Below are positions 9,301 to 15,949 of a stretch of DNA of 64,000 nt, one piece after another. Origin of the DNA: Lysobacter sp. 5GHs7-4 (GTDB lineage Bacteria; Pseudomonadota; Gammaproteobacteria; Xanthomonadales; Xanthomonadaceae); contig NZ_CP089924.1 of the NCBI RefSeq assembly GCF_021284765.1, positions 4,606,001 to 4,670,000 of the forward strand, written 5' to 3'. The translations under genes and the position numbers were made by a program. Position 1 is the stretch's first letter; every line of letters begins with the position of its first letter. The notes beneath the pieces were generated by a model. That model searched no databases. It was given only the letters and a program-made list of their open reading frames with translations, and was not told the origin of the DNA.

Positions 9301-9447
9301 GTCCAGATCGGTCGCGGCGTCGGCGCCCTGCGCCGCGGGCGCCTCCTGGGCGAACGCGCTGCCCGGCGCGGCCACCACGGCGACCAGCGCGACGGCGATG
9401 GCGGCGGACAACGAATTGCGTATGCGTGCGTTTGGCGTGCGTGTCAT
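6304..9447 (-). CDS. TonB-dependent outer-membrane receptor, probable mannoside transporter
   Basis: An outer-membrane receptor of the Xanthomonas/Caulobacter TonB-dependent type, about 1047 residues. It has a signal peptide (ending GSAFAQ), a TonB-box region (DLDKVVVTGYR), a plug domain (FPDKNVADALQRVPGV, then RGL) and a 22-strand barrel ending in the aromatic YLGVTYKF. The ATG at 9447 is preferred over a GTG at 9456 because AGAGGG lies eight bases before it. Two operators of the same type as those of the mannosidase/LacI locus at 23.5 kb lie upstream, so the likely cargo is mannosides. It acts with TonB-ExbBD. This regulatory link is inferred from shared palindromes; the substrate is not proven. 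Confidence 0.93.
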   Translation of the reverse strand: MTRTPNARIRNSLSAAIAVALVAVVAAPGSAFAQEAPAAQGADAATDLDKVVVTGYRYSIEKSLDQKRNANAVVEVVTAEDVGKFPDKNVADALQRVPGVVITRNGGEGKNVSVRGLAADLTLTQLNGNYIATSESNNEATRSFNYTLLPSNMLSSAELFKTPEARIDEGGIGGTVILRTRRPLDMESNSGFVTLEGTSSDTSSGVDAQASTLYSWHSQDNRFGVLVGATQQKRNNRTMDVTTEDWQWYSDRVDANGNIINDYVWNVPGRTRNPPVDAHGNPLPNASSFWGRSGIYNQNGGHYSGFFMPTSVNFAVRDEERERKGGQLTFQFKPIDNLTLTANYFRFELEGDYTQNMLKIPEWNLARVAGDGNWTGGRLLNGFTFDPSGTIVTGAQYERKDGKAYYCSEDEAAAAGLPPGGWGPDDCTIPTPQLTGGYSREKALSQSFDLSADWDISPLWKASFGGGRTWSEGGPSMNFRMSAKPRRQVNGVWQPGNTFSSWDLSGTPTATFSPNLQDQLMAGIAEIDTGSTDSSWMETTIKQRHFQADFTKLFETGWLDSIQFGAKYSDGEVHRNTGNTYWVCQGADPSDYSKRYQAGCDSTAGVAQPGFFLSKPVGDIAGGFNANVFPGIDFPAYIDYLNNRYGGVQNRREEDFVYNVDEKVSAGYFQANFRTERVRGNIGFRVARTKQHAESSDSVERFTDYFADNAGGAPMSCTDPAAGALLNSNTGYSCESGFVRLPNAMAQQKTYELASLDKTYTDILPSFNIAWDITDNLVLRGAASKVIARPSYTSIAYPGGLSYYSDEYSNDRRVAGGTTNPGWYGSGSNKGLEPFEANQYDIGLEWYFKPGAVAGVGLFRKDVKNFTVPVVRDLQMSVGGQTVTVQDYSTQANGQDGVSQGVELYGQYTFDFGLGIQANYTYNDTNLASIVLDGETIGESPLVGSAKNQANVTVFYENDKFLARASFNRRGEVVGGLNNGFTIYTEPYQQLDLNASYNINDNLTITGSVLNATREEQRTHLGNDTKARFYSNGYSGRQLYLGVTYKF

Positions 9448-9492
9448 TTCAATCACCCTCTCCCAAGATTGAATCGGCTGCTGACGCGAGCG

Positions 9493-9512
9493 AATTTAGA
9501 TCGATCTAAATT
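9493..9512. promoter_or_regulatory. LacI-family operator (perfect palindrome), receptor-proximal
   Basis: AATTTAGATCGATCTAAATT is a perfect 20-base palindrome 46 bases before the receptor ATG, and symmetry extends one more base on each side. The core TTTAGAWCGWTCTAAA recurs at 9619, 23516 and 23619, next to the LacI gene, which marks it as the site of that regulator. Confidence 0.8.
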
Positions 9513-9618
9513 CTCAAGGCACGAACCCCCGTTCCGACAGACGGAATCTGTCGTATGCCTTGGTAGCGTCCTCTGCCGCCCTGAACTGCCTTGCCCCTGT
9601 GGCGAACGACCGCCTCGC

Positions 9619-9637
9619 TTTTAGATCGTTCTAATTT
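9619..9637. promoter_or_regulatory. LacI-family operator, receptor-distal copy
   Basis: TTTAGATCGTTCTAAT (9620-9635) differs from the core operator by one terminal base. Its centre is 125 bases from the proximal operator, close to twelve helical turns, which would allow repression by looping. Confidence 0.7.
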
Positions 9638-9931
9638 GGCGACGGAATAGATAGCACAGAGTTTTGCGGCATGCATGCTGCCGCGCAGCATGGGCCGGGA
9701 CGGTCCGCTGGGGGCGATCCGTACGCAGGTTCTCGCCGAAGAGCGACAACGGCCGATCACGCTCGCCGCAAGCACTCGCATGGGTTCGTACGCCGCGTAT
9801 CGGCGCCGGCATATTTCCCGAACGCACGCCACCGACGCCCCTCGTCTCGGCGCACGCTCGTCGCATCCGCGCTACGCGCACCTGCTCAGCCCCTAGACTT
9901 GGCGACCGTATCGACTGGCCGCGGAATCCAC

Positions 9932-11113
9932 GTGATCAAGCACGCGTCGCTTTGTCTCGCCCTGTGTTGCGGGCTGGCATCCACACCCAGCGCGCTGGCC
10001 GCGACCAAGGACGCACTACCGCTGCCGACGGGTTGCGCCCTGGCCGATCGCGCGCCCACGAGCAAGGCCTCCAGCGACGGCGCGGGGACGTCGTTCCCGC
10101 CCCCTCAACTGGACGTACGCACCCCGTTCGAACCCGCCGTATTCAATGCGGGCGGCTACCGCTACCTGGTGTACGAGCTGCGGCTGCTGAATCTGTCCGA
10201 CGAAGCCATGCCCATCACCGGCGTGGACATCATGGCCGCTACCGCCGATAGCGATAAGCTGCTGCTGTCGCTTTCCGGCGCCGCACTCTATGCGCCATTG
10301 CGGCTGATCGGCGACGGCGCGATCGACGCTGCGCACCCGTTGCAAACGGGTCGCGCGGCCATCGCCTATCTGTGCCTGGCATTCGAGCGCGATACGCCGG
10401 TACCCAGCCAACTTCGCCATCGCGTGATCCTGGGGGACGCGATCGCAGAAGGCCCTGTAGTCGGCGTTCATCACGGCTCCGTCGGGGTGCTTGCCAGCCC
10501 CGTGCGGGGCGACCATTGGTTGGCGGATAACGGCCTGGCCCTAGACCGCCATCATCGCCCGGGCCTGTTCGTCGCCGGCGGCACCGCGCAGATTTCGCGC
10601 CGATACGCGATCGACTGGAAGCGGCGCATCGGCGGCGACTTCCAGGCCGGCGATCCATTGGATGTGCGCACCTATCACGCGTATGCGCAGCCGGTGTTCG
10701 CCGTCGCGGACGCCACCGTGATTCAGGCCATAGACGGCCTTCCCGACAACGTGCCGCGCACGGCCGCCGGCTTTACTCCCGCCGTGCCGCTGAGCATGAA
10801 GACGCTGGCGGGCAATACCGTCGTACTCGATCTGGGCGACGGTCAGTTCGCGCATTACGCGCACCTGCAACCCGGCAGCGTCGTCGTAAAGGCCGGCCAG
10901 CGCGTTCGGCGCGGCGAGCCGTTGGCACGCATCGGCAATTCCGGCGACGCACGATGGCCGCACCTGCATTTTCAGGTGAGCACGGGCCCGGACATCATGG
11001 CCAGCGAAGGCCTGCCGTTCGCGATCGATCGCTTCCGCGCCAAGGATGCCGAGGGCCACTGGAGCACCCGGGCACTGGAGTTTCCATTGGCCGGAGACGA
11101 AGTGGCTTTCTGA
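9932..11113 (+). CDS. Secreted M23-family (LytM-like) peptidase
   Basis: A 393-residue protein from a GTG start, with a signal peptide (about 1-24, ending SALAA). A beta-rich N-terminal half of about 200 residues precedes the peptidase domain. M23 hallmarks in the second half are RRYAIDW (the position of the first metal ligands, where the usual His is replaced), HYAHLQPG, and the strongly conserved GNSG...HLHFQV. M23 enzymes cut peptidoglycan cross-bridges in the periplasm or outside the cell. Because the first His is not evident, activity is uncertain; several secreted relatives share this change. It is divergent from the TonB receptor. No operon partner is seen. Confidence 0.8.
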   Translation: MIKHASLCLALCCGLASTPSALAATKDALPLPTGCALADRAPTSKASSDGAGTSFPPPQLDVRTPFEPAVFNAGGYRYLVYELRLLNLSDEAMPITGVDIMAATADSDKLLLSLSGAALYAPLRLIGDGAIDAAHPLQTGRAAIAYLCLAFERDTPVPSQLRHRVILGDAIAEGPVVGVHHGSVGVLASPVRGDHWLADNGLALDRHHRPGLFVAGGTAQISRRYAIDWKRRIGGDFQAGDPLDVRTYHAYAQPVFAVADATVIQAIDGLPDNVPRTAAGFTPAVPLSMKTLAGNTVVLDLGDGQFAHYAHLQPGSVVVKAGQRVRRGEPLARIGNSGDARWPHLHFQVSTGPDIMASEGLPFAIDRFRAKDAEGHWSTRALEFPLAGDEVAF

Positions 11114-11424
11114 ACCTGGCGATTGCCGCTCGGCATGATGGGTAGCGGTCGGCACCGGTGGCAGGGCGCCTGGGCGCTGTGCTTTCCATGAGATCGCGGC
11201 GCGCCATCGGAAACTACGGGCGGGACGATAAGCAGCTTTTTTTCTGGGTAACCCACCCAGTCTCAAGCCGTGCGTCAGGGTGTCGATAGGATTCGTCATG
11301 GGAATCCGCACCGTGCGTTCCGCCACGCCCAGGCCAGCCAAACTTCAGCTCATCGGCCGCAGGGCCGCGGCCTGGACCGATCGCCTTGCGCCCGCTCCCC
11401 TCGACCGCCAGGCCCGACGCCAAC
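11114..11424. other. Intergenic stretch without recognised features
   Basis: About 310 bases after the M23-like gene. Only short overlapping frames on both strands are present and none has a convincing start or family. No repeat or strong hairpin was found. Confidence 0.5.
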
Positions 11425-11700
11425 ATGCATAAGCCGCTTCCAGCACCGCCTTTGCGCCAATGGCCTTCGCGATGGGCCGAAGCCGCCAATGAGGACGGCT
11501 ACAAATTGAGCAACGATGCTCTGCGAACGCTAGCCACCCGCCTGCTGGCGTATCAAGCTGCCGCACTGCGGCATGGGCGCCGCAGCGAGGCCGCGCGGCT
11601 GGGACAACTGCTGATCGATACGGCCGCGCTCAAGCGGGCGCTGACCGCTGCCGATCCATCCGCGGCATCGCCGGCCGCGCCGGGCACCGACCGCGGCTGA
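11425..11700 (+). CDS. Small hypothetical protein, 91 residues
   Basis: From the ATG at 11425 a hydrophilic, mainly helical protein is encoded (SNDALRTLATRLLAYQAAAL is a regular amphipathic helix), with a low-complexity Ala/Pro tail. There is no signal peptide and no recognised family. It precedes the LytS-type kinase gene by 113 bases in the same direction and could be part of that operon. No clear Shine-Dalgarno was seen, so the gene itself is only moderately supported. Confidence 0.4.
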   Translation: MHKPLPAPPLRQWPSRWAEAANEDGYKLSNDALRTLATRLLAYQAAALRHGRRSEAARLGQLLIDTAALKRALTAADPSAASPAAPGTDRG

Positions 11701-11813
11701 CCGGCGACTGTCGGCAGATGGCGGCGCCCGGCCGACATGTTCTACTGACGGCGGTTCGCGACACGAGCACCGGCCGCTCATCGGCCCATTAGCCCCGCCA
11801 GGAGCCGTCTCCG

Positions 11814-12872
11814 ATGCAACGGCAAACGCTGCTGACTTGGACCTGGGTGAGTGCCTGGTGGCTGCTCACCGGGCTGATCTGGACGGGACAGATGCACGAG
11901 GCCTTTTCCGGTCAGGTCGGCTGGCCGCATCTGTTCCGCACCGAGATGGCCAAGGCGCTGCTGTGGATCCCGTTCACGCTGCTGCTTTTCCGCTGCGTCG
12001 ACCGCCACCCGATCGAGCGCGGCGCCCTGCTTCGCTCCATCGGCTGGCTGAGCCTGAGCGTGGCCGCAATTATCGCGGCGCGCGCCGCATGCACCGCCGC
12101 GCTCAACCCCTGGGTGGGCTGGTACGCGCAGTTGCCTGGATGGACCGCGCTGCTGCGCACCAGCTTTCTGGGCAACCTGCTTACCGCCTGGATGATCGTC
12201 GGCGTAGCGCACGCGCTGCTGTTCGCAAGACGCGACCGGCTGCGCCAGCGACAGCAGGCCGAGTTGCAGTCGCAACTGTCGCAAGCGCGCTACGAAGCGC
12301 TCGCCGCGCGACTCGATCCGCACTTCCTGTTCAATGCGCTGCACTCCATCAGCGAGGTGATGCACCGCGACGTGGCGGCCGCCGACCGCATGGTGGTGGG
12401 CCTGGGCGGCCTGCTGCGGCAAAGCATCGAAGGCGCAAGCGACCAGCAGGCCACCTTGGGCGATCAGATCGAGTTGATCGAGGACTACGTGGGCATCGAG
12501 CAGGTCCGCCTGGGACCGCGGCTGCGCTTCCAGCTCGACGTAGACGAATCGCTGGCCTCGGCGATGGTGCCGCGGCTGTTGCTGCAGCCCTTGGTGGAAA
12601 ACGCGATCCGCTACGCGGTGGCCCCGCGCGTACAGCCCGGCAGCATCCGGGTGGCCGCCCATAGCCGGGAGCATCGGCTGCTGCTGGAAGTTTGCGACGA
12701 CGGCGACGGCGCAGCCGCCGCGGCCCCAGGACAAGGCGTGGGCCTGGCCGGCGCGCGCGCGCGGCTGCAGTACCTGTATGGCGAGGACTTCACCTTCGAC
12801 GTGTTGGCCTTACCCGGCGGCGGCACCTGCGTCCGCATCGACCTGCCCCTGCGTTCGATGGCGGCCGCATGA
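11814..12872 (+). CDS. LytS/YehU-type sensor histidine kinase
   Basis: A 352-residue membrane sensor kinase. Four hydrophobic segments lie in the first about 140 residues, followed by a short helical linker. The His_kinase domain has the phospho-acceptor motif LDPHFLFNAL (near residue 170), and an HATPase domain follows with the N-box PLVENAIRYAV and glycine boxes (CDDGDG, GVGLAGAR). It lacks a separate extracellular sensor domain. The stop overlaps the start of the LytTR response regulator by four bases (ATGA), so the two form one two-component system. Confidence 0.93.
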   Translation: MQRQTLLTWTWVSAWWLLTGLIWTGQMHEAFSGQVGWPHLFRTEMAKALLWIPFTLLLFRCVDRHPIERGALLRSIGWLSLSVAAIIAARAACTAALNPWVGWYAQLPGWTALLRTSFLGNLLTAWMIVGVAHALLFARRDRLRQRQQAELQSQLSQARYEALAARLDPHFLFNALHSISEVMHRDVAAADRMVVGLGGLLRQSIEGASDQQATLGDQIELIEDYVGIEQVRLGPRLRFQLDVDESLASAMVPRLLLQPLVENAIRYAVAPRVQPGSIRVAAHSREHRLLLEVCDDGDGAAAAAPGQGVGLAGARARLQYLYGEDFTFDVLALPGGGTCVRIDLPLRSMAAA

Positions 12873-13603
12873 ACCGGCCCCTGCGCACGATCGTGGTCGA
12901 CGACGAGCCCATGGCGCTGGCGCGCCTGGCGCGCCTGCTGCGCGAGAACGGCGTCGAGGTCTTGGCCGAATGCACGGACGGCGCGTCCGCACTGGCGGCG
13001 CTGCGCGCGCATGCAGCGGACGCCGCGTTCCTCGACATCCATATGCCGGGCATGAGCGGGCTGCAGGTGTCGGCCGATGTCGCCGCGGGCGGCACTTGCA
13101 TCGTCTATGTCACCGCCCACTCCAAACATGCGGTGCACGCGTTCGAGACCGACGCGGTCGATTACCTGCTCAAGCCGTTCACGACCCGACGCCTGCATGC
13201 CACGCTCGAACGCCTGCGCGCGCGCGTGGCGGCGCGCGGCTCCGCGTTTCCCGAACGCCTGTTGTTGCAGGCGGGCGCGCGACAGCGCCTGGTACCGGTG
13301 CAGACCATCGATGCGCTGATTGCGAGCGCGAACTACGTCGAGGTCCACTGTGGGCAAGAGCGGCACCTGGCGCGCGATACCCTCAGCGCCATCGAGGCCA
13401 GACTAGACCCGACCCAGTTCGTGCGCATACACCGCTCGCGCATGGTGCGCATCGGCGCCGTGCACGATGTCGAACTGCTGCCTTCCGGGCAGTACCTGCT
13501 GCGCTTGCGCAACGGGCAGAAGCTGTCGGGTGGGCGTCGCTATCGCGATGATTTGCGCAAGGCGCTGGGCATGGCGGGCTTGGGGGCTGCGGGCGGTAGC
13601 TGA
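12869..13603 (+). CDS. LytTR-family response regulator
   Basis: A 244-residue regulator. The receiver domain (about 5-120) has the acidic pair DDEP, the phospho-accepting Asp in AAFLDIHMPG (near residue 54), the Thr in VYVTAHS and the Lys in YLLKPF. A LytTR DNA-binding domain follows (about 140-235), with VPVQTIDALIASANYVEVH and FVRIHRSRMV. It is cotranscribed with the kinase through a four-base overlap. Regulated genes cannot be deduced; LytTR sites are short direct repeats and no clear pair was seen nearby. Confidence 0.93.
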   Translation: MNRPLRTIVVDDEPMALARLARLLRENGVEVLAECTDGASALAALRAHAADAAFLDIHMPGMSGLQVSADVAAGGTCIVYVTAHSKHAVHAFETDAVDYLLKPFTTRRLHATLERLRARVAARGSAFPERLLLQAGARQRLVPVQTIDALIASANYVEVHCGQERHLARDTLSAIEARLDPTQFVRIHRSRMVRIGAVHDVELLPSGQYLLRLRNGQKLSGGRRYRDDLRKALGMAGLGAAGGS

Positions 13604-13651
13604 GGGCCTGTGCTCTTTCTCCTGAGAGTTGAGAGAGCCGTTCAGTCGCGG

Positions 13652-13697
13652 AGAGCAAAAGCAAATCCCCCTTAATCCCCCTTTTCCAAAGGGGGAG
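13652..13697. repeat. Intergenic repeat with CCCCCTTT/AAAGGGGG hairpin
   Basis: The sequence begins GAGCAAAAGCAAATCCCCC and contains the hairpin CCCCCTTTTCCAAAGGGGG. Related copies occur at 37534-37686 and inside the triplicated element at 39914-40640. It lies between the LytTR gene and the alpha/beta hydrolase gene and may end transcription. Confidence 0.7.
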
Positions 13698-13861
13698 ACG
13701 CTAAGCGGCGCCAGGCGGGTTGGCGCGGATGCGCGGACCGCACGTAGCCGACGTTCGCCGGCCGATTTTCGTCGTTCGTCCCAGACGCATTGCCTGGGCG
13801 GGAGTACGCCTGCATCAATGCCTGCACCGCCTGCCGACCGGCCGGCACACGTGGACCTGAC

Positions 13862-14821
13862 ATGGACCGACGAGACTTCCTGGGTTCCTGCGCATCGATC
13901 GCCGGCGCCGCCGCGCTCGCCGCCTGCGGTGTGGCTTCCGGCAAGCAAGCCGCCACAACGGAGACCAACGCGTTCGCCGCGCTTCGCCGCTATGCCCCCA
14001 CCGCCTTCGGCCGCATCGCTTATGTGCAGCGCGGCAGCGGGCCGGCCGCTTTGTTCCTCCATGGCCTGCCGTTGAACGGATTCCATTGGCGCGATTCGTT
14101 GCAGCGGCTCTCACCGCATCGCCGCTGCATCGCGCCGGACTTCATGGGCATGGGCTACACCGACTCGCCCGAGCGCCAGGACCTGTCGCCGCAAGCGCAG
14201 ACCGACATGCTGGCGGCGTTCCTCGATCGCCTCGGTATCGCGTCCGCCGACATCGTCGCCAACGACAGCGGCGGCGCGATCGCGCAGCTGTTCGCCGTGC
14301 AGCACCCCGAGCGCGTGCGCACCCTGCTGCTCACCAATTGCGACGTGCACGAGAACTGTCCGCCGCCGCAGATGTTGAATTCCATCCAGGCCGGCGTCGC
14401 TGGCGCCTACCACCCGAAGATGCAGCGGCATCTGGACGATCCGGCCTACGCCCGTTCCGACAAAGGCATCATCGGCGCCACCTACATGGAGCCGGACGCG
14501 GTCGCCGACGCCACCATCGAGTACTACTTCAGGCCGCTGGTCGCGTCGGCCAAACGCAGATCGCAATTGAACCGCTATCTGGCGGCGCTGCTGGCCAATC
14601 CACTGCTCGCGATCGAACCCGATCTGCGCCGTCTGAGCACGCCCACGCGCATGGTGTGGGGCACCGGCGACGTACTCTTCCCCGTCGCCTGGGCCAACTG
14701 GTTGGACCGGACCCTGCCCGGCTCGCGCGGCGTGCGGTTGGTGGAAGGCGGCAAGCTGTTCTGGCCGGAGGAGCGGCCGGACGTGATCGCCGAAGAGGCG
14801 AAGTCGCTGTGGGGCATCTAG
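13862..14821 (+). CDS. Alpha/beta hydrolase with Asp nucleophile, probable lipoprotein
   Basis: A 319-residue alpha/beta-fold hydrolase. The N-terminus has a twin-Arg-like start (MDRRDFLG) and a lipobox (LAAC at about 19-22), so it is probably exported and lipid-anchored. The oxyanion segment FLHGLPLNGFHW and the nucleophile elbow VANDSGGAIAQ are visible. The elbow carries Asp where serine hydrolases have Ser, as in the haloalkane dehalogenase group. At the position of the catalytic His the text reads GGKLFWPEE, so the usual His is not seen there. The reaction is therefore open. It is convergent with the GlxA-type regulator gene 22 bases downstream. Confidence 0.82.
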   Translation: MDRRDFLGSCASIAGAAALAACGVASGKQAATTETNAFAALRRYAPTAFGRIAYVQRGSGPAALFLHGLPLNGFHWRDSLQRLSPHRRCIAPDFMGMGYTDSPERQDLSPQAQTDMLAAFLDRLGIASADIVANDSGGAIAQLFAVQHPERVRTLLLTNCDVHENCPPPQMLNSIQAGVAGAYHPKMQRHLDDPAYARSDKGIIGATYMEPDAVADATIEYYFRPLVASAKRRSQLNRYLAALLANPLLAIEPDLRRLSTPTRMVWGTGDVLFPVAWANWLDRTLPGSRGVRLVEGGKLFWPEERPDVIAEEAKSLWGI

Positions 14822-14842
14822 ACGGGTACGCGGATCGTGCGT

Positions 14843-15832
14843 TCAATCTGCTCGGTTGGGTTTGAACCGCCGTCGGTATTCCATCGGCGCGATCCCGAGC
14901 TGGCGACGGAACAAACGCCACAAGGTGCCCTCGTCGCCGACGCCGGTGCGCGTCGCGATGGTCTTCAGCGGCAGCGAGGTGTGCTCCAACATGCGCTGCG
15001 CCTGCTCCAGGCGCATGCGGCGTATCACCGACGACGGCGTCTGGCCGAAATCCCGCTCGCACACGCGCGCCAGCGTACGCGTGCTCATGCCGGCGAGCTT
15101 GGCCAGCTTGGCGATCGGCAGCGGCTTGGCCAGGTGCCCCTGGATCAACGCGGTCAGGATATGAACGCTGCTGTCCAGCTCGCGCACCGGCACGATGCTT
15201 TCGTCGAAGAACATGGCCTGCTGATCGGAGCGCCGCAGGTACAGCACCAGGCTCTTGGCCACCGTCAGCGCCGCCCGGTGTCCGTGATCTTCCTCGATGA
15301 TCGCCAGCATCAGATCGAGCCCGGCGGTGATGCCGGCCGAAGTCCAGATCCGACCGTCGCGTAGGAACAGGTTGTCGCTGTCGACGCGCGCACGCGTAAA
15401 GCGGGCGCGCAATTCGTCGCGATAGACCCAGTGCGTAGTCGCCGAGCGGCGATCGAGCAAGCCCGCTTCGCCGAGCACGAACGCACCGGTGCAGATGGAC
15501 ACGATCCGGGAAATGCGGCGCGCGTGCTCGCGCAGCCACCGCGCTACCCGCATCTCGCCGGCGGAGCGGCCGTTGGCCGGCGTGGCGCCGGCGATCACCA
15601 CGGTATTGGGAAAACCGTTGCGCGCCGCCTCTTCCAGAGAGCTAGCGCCACCCAACACCACACCGTGGCGGGTCGGTACCGCGCCGCGCGTGGGCGCGAC
15701 GATCTTGGCCGCATAAGCGGGCCAGCCCAGCACTTCGTTCGCATAGCCCAGCACCGACCAGGGACCGCTGAGATCGAGCAGCTCCGATCCCGGAAACACC
15801 ACGAACCAGACTTCACGGGTGCGATTGCGCAT
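14843..15832 (-). CDS. GlxA-family transcriptional regulator (DJ-1/PfpI + AraC)
   Basis: A 329-residue regulator. The N-terminal class-I glutamine-amidotransferase-like (DJ-1/PfpI) domain (about 5-180) has the nucleophile-elbow pattern SICTGAFVLGEAGLL. A C-terminal AraC helix-turn-helix domain (about 220-320) includes MSTRTLARVCERDFG and IATRTGVGDEGTLWRLFRR. Such proteins usually activate catabolic genes in response to a small metabolite. It is convergent with the alpha/beta hydrolase gene, which is a possible but unproven target. Confidence 0.92.
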   Translation of the reverse strand: MRNRTREVWFVVFPGSELLDLSGPWSVLGYANEVLGWPAYAAKIVAPTRGAVPTRHGVVLGGASSLEEAARNGFPNTVVIAGATPANGRSAGEMRVARWLREHARRISRIVSICTGAFVLGEAGLLDRRSATTHWVYRDELRARFTRARVDSDNLFLRDGRIWTSAGITAGLDLMLAIIEEDHGHRAALTVAKSLVLYLRRSDQQAMFFDESIVPVRELDSSVHILTALIQGHLAKPLPIAKLAKLAGMSTRTLARVCERDFGQTPSSVIRRMRLEQAQRMLEHTSLPLKTIATRTGVGDEGTLWRLFRRQLGIAPMEYRRRFKPNRAD

Positions 15833-15949
15833 TCGCGCACATTACGCCAGGTGGCAGGAAATGCAATCGGATAGGCCTTTGCGTCAGCGCGCGCCTTGTA
15901 TCGCGAACCACAGAATTTCCGGGCCTCCCCTCCAGCCCGGGTTCTTTCT

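Larger units (their letters stand above)
9448..9931. other. Divergent intergenic region with two LacI-type operators
   Basis: This 484-base stretch separates the TonB receptor from the M23-like gene. It holds two operators (9493-9512 and 9619-9637). Nothing else could be supported in the part from 9640 to 9931, although several short frames are open there. Confidence 0.6.

Noticed and set aside
6172..9624. A 1150-codon open frame on the plus strand opposite the TonB receptor
   Set aside because: It is the mirror of a high-GC coding strand. The minus-strand frame has a signal peptide, plug and barrel motifs; the plus-strand product is Arg/Ala/Val/Gly low complexity without family features.
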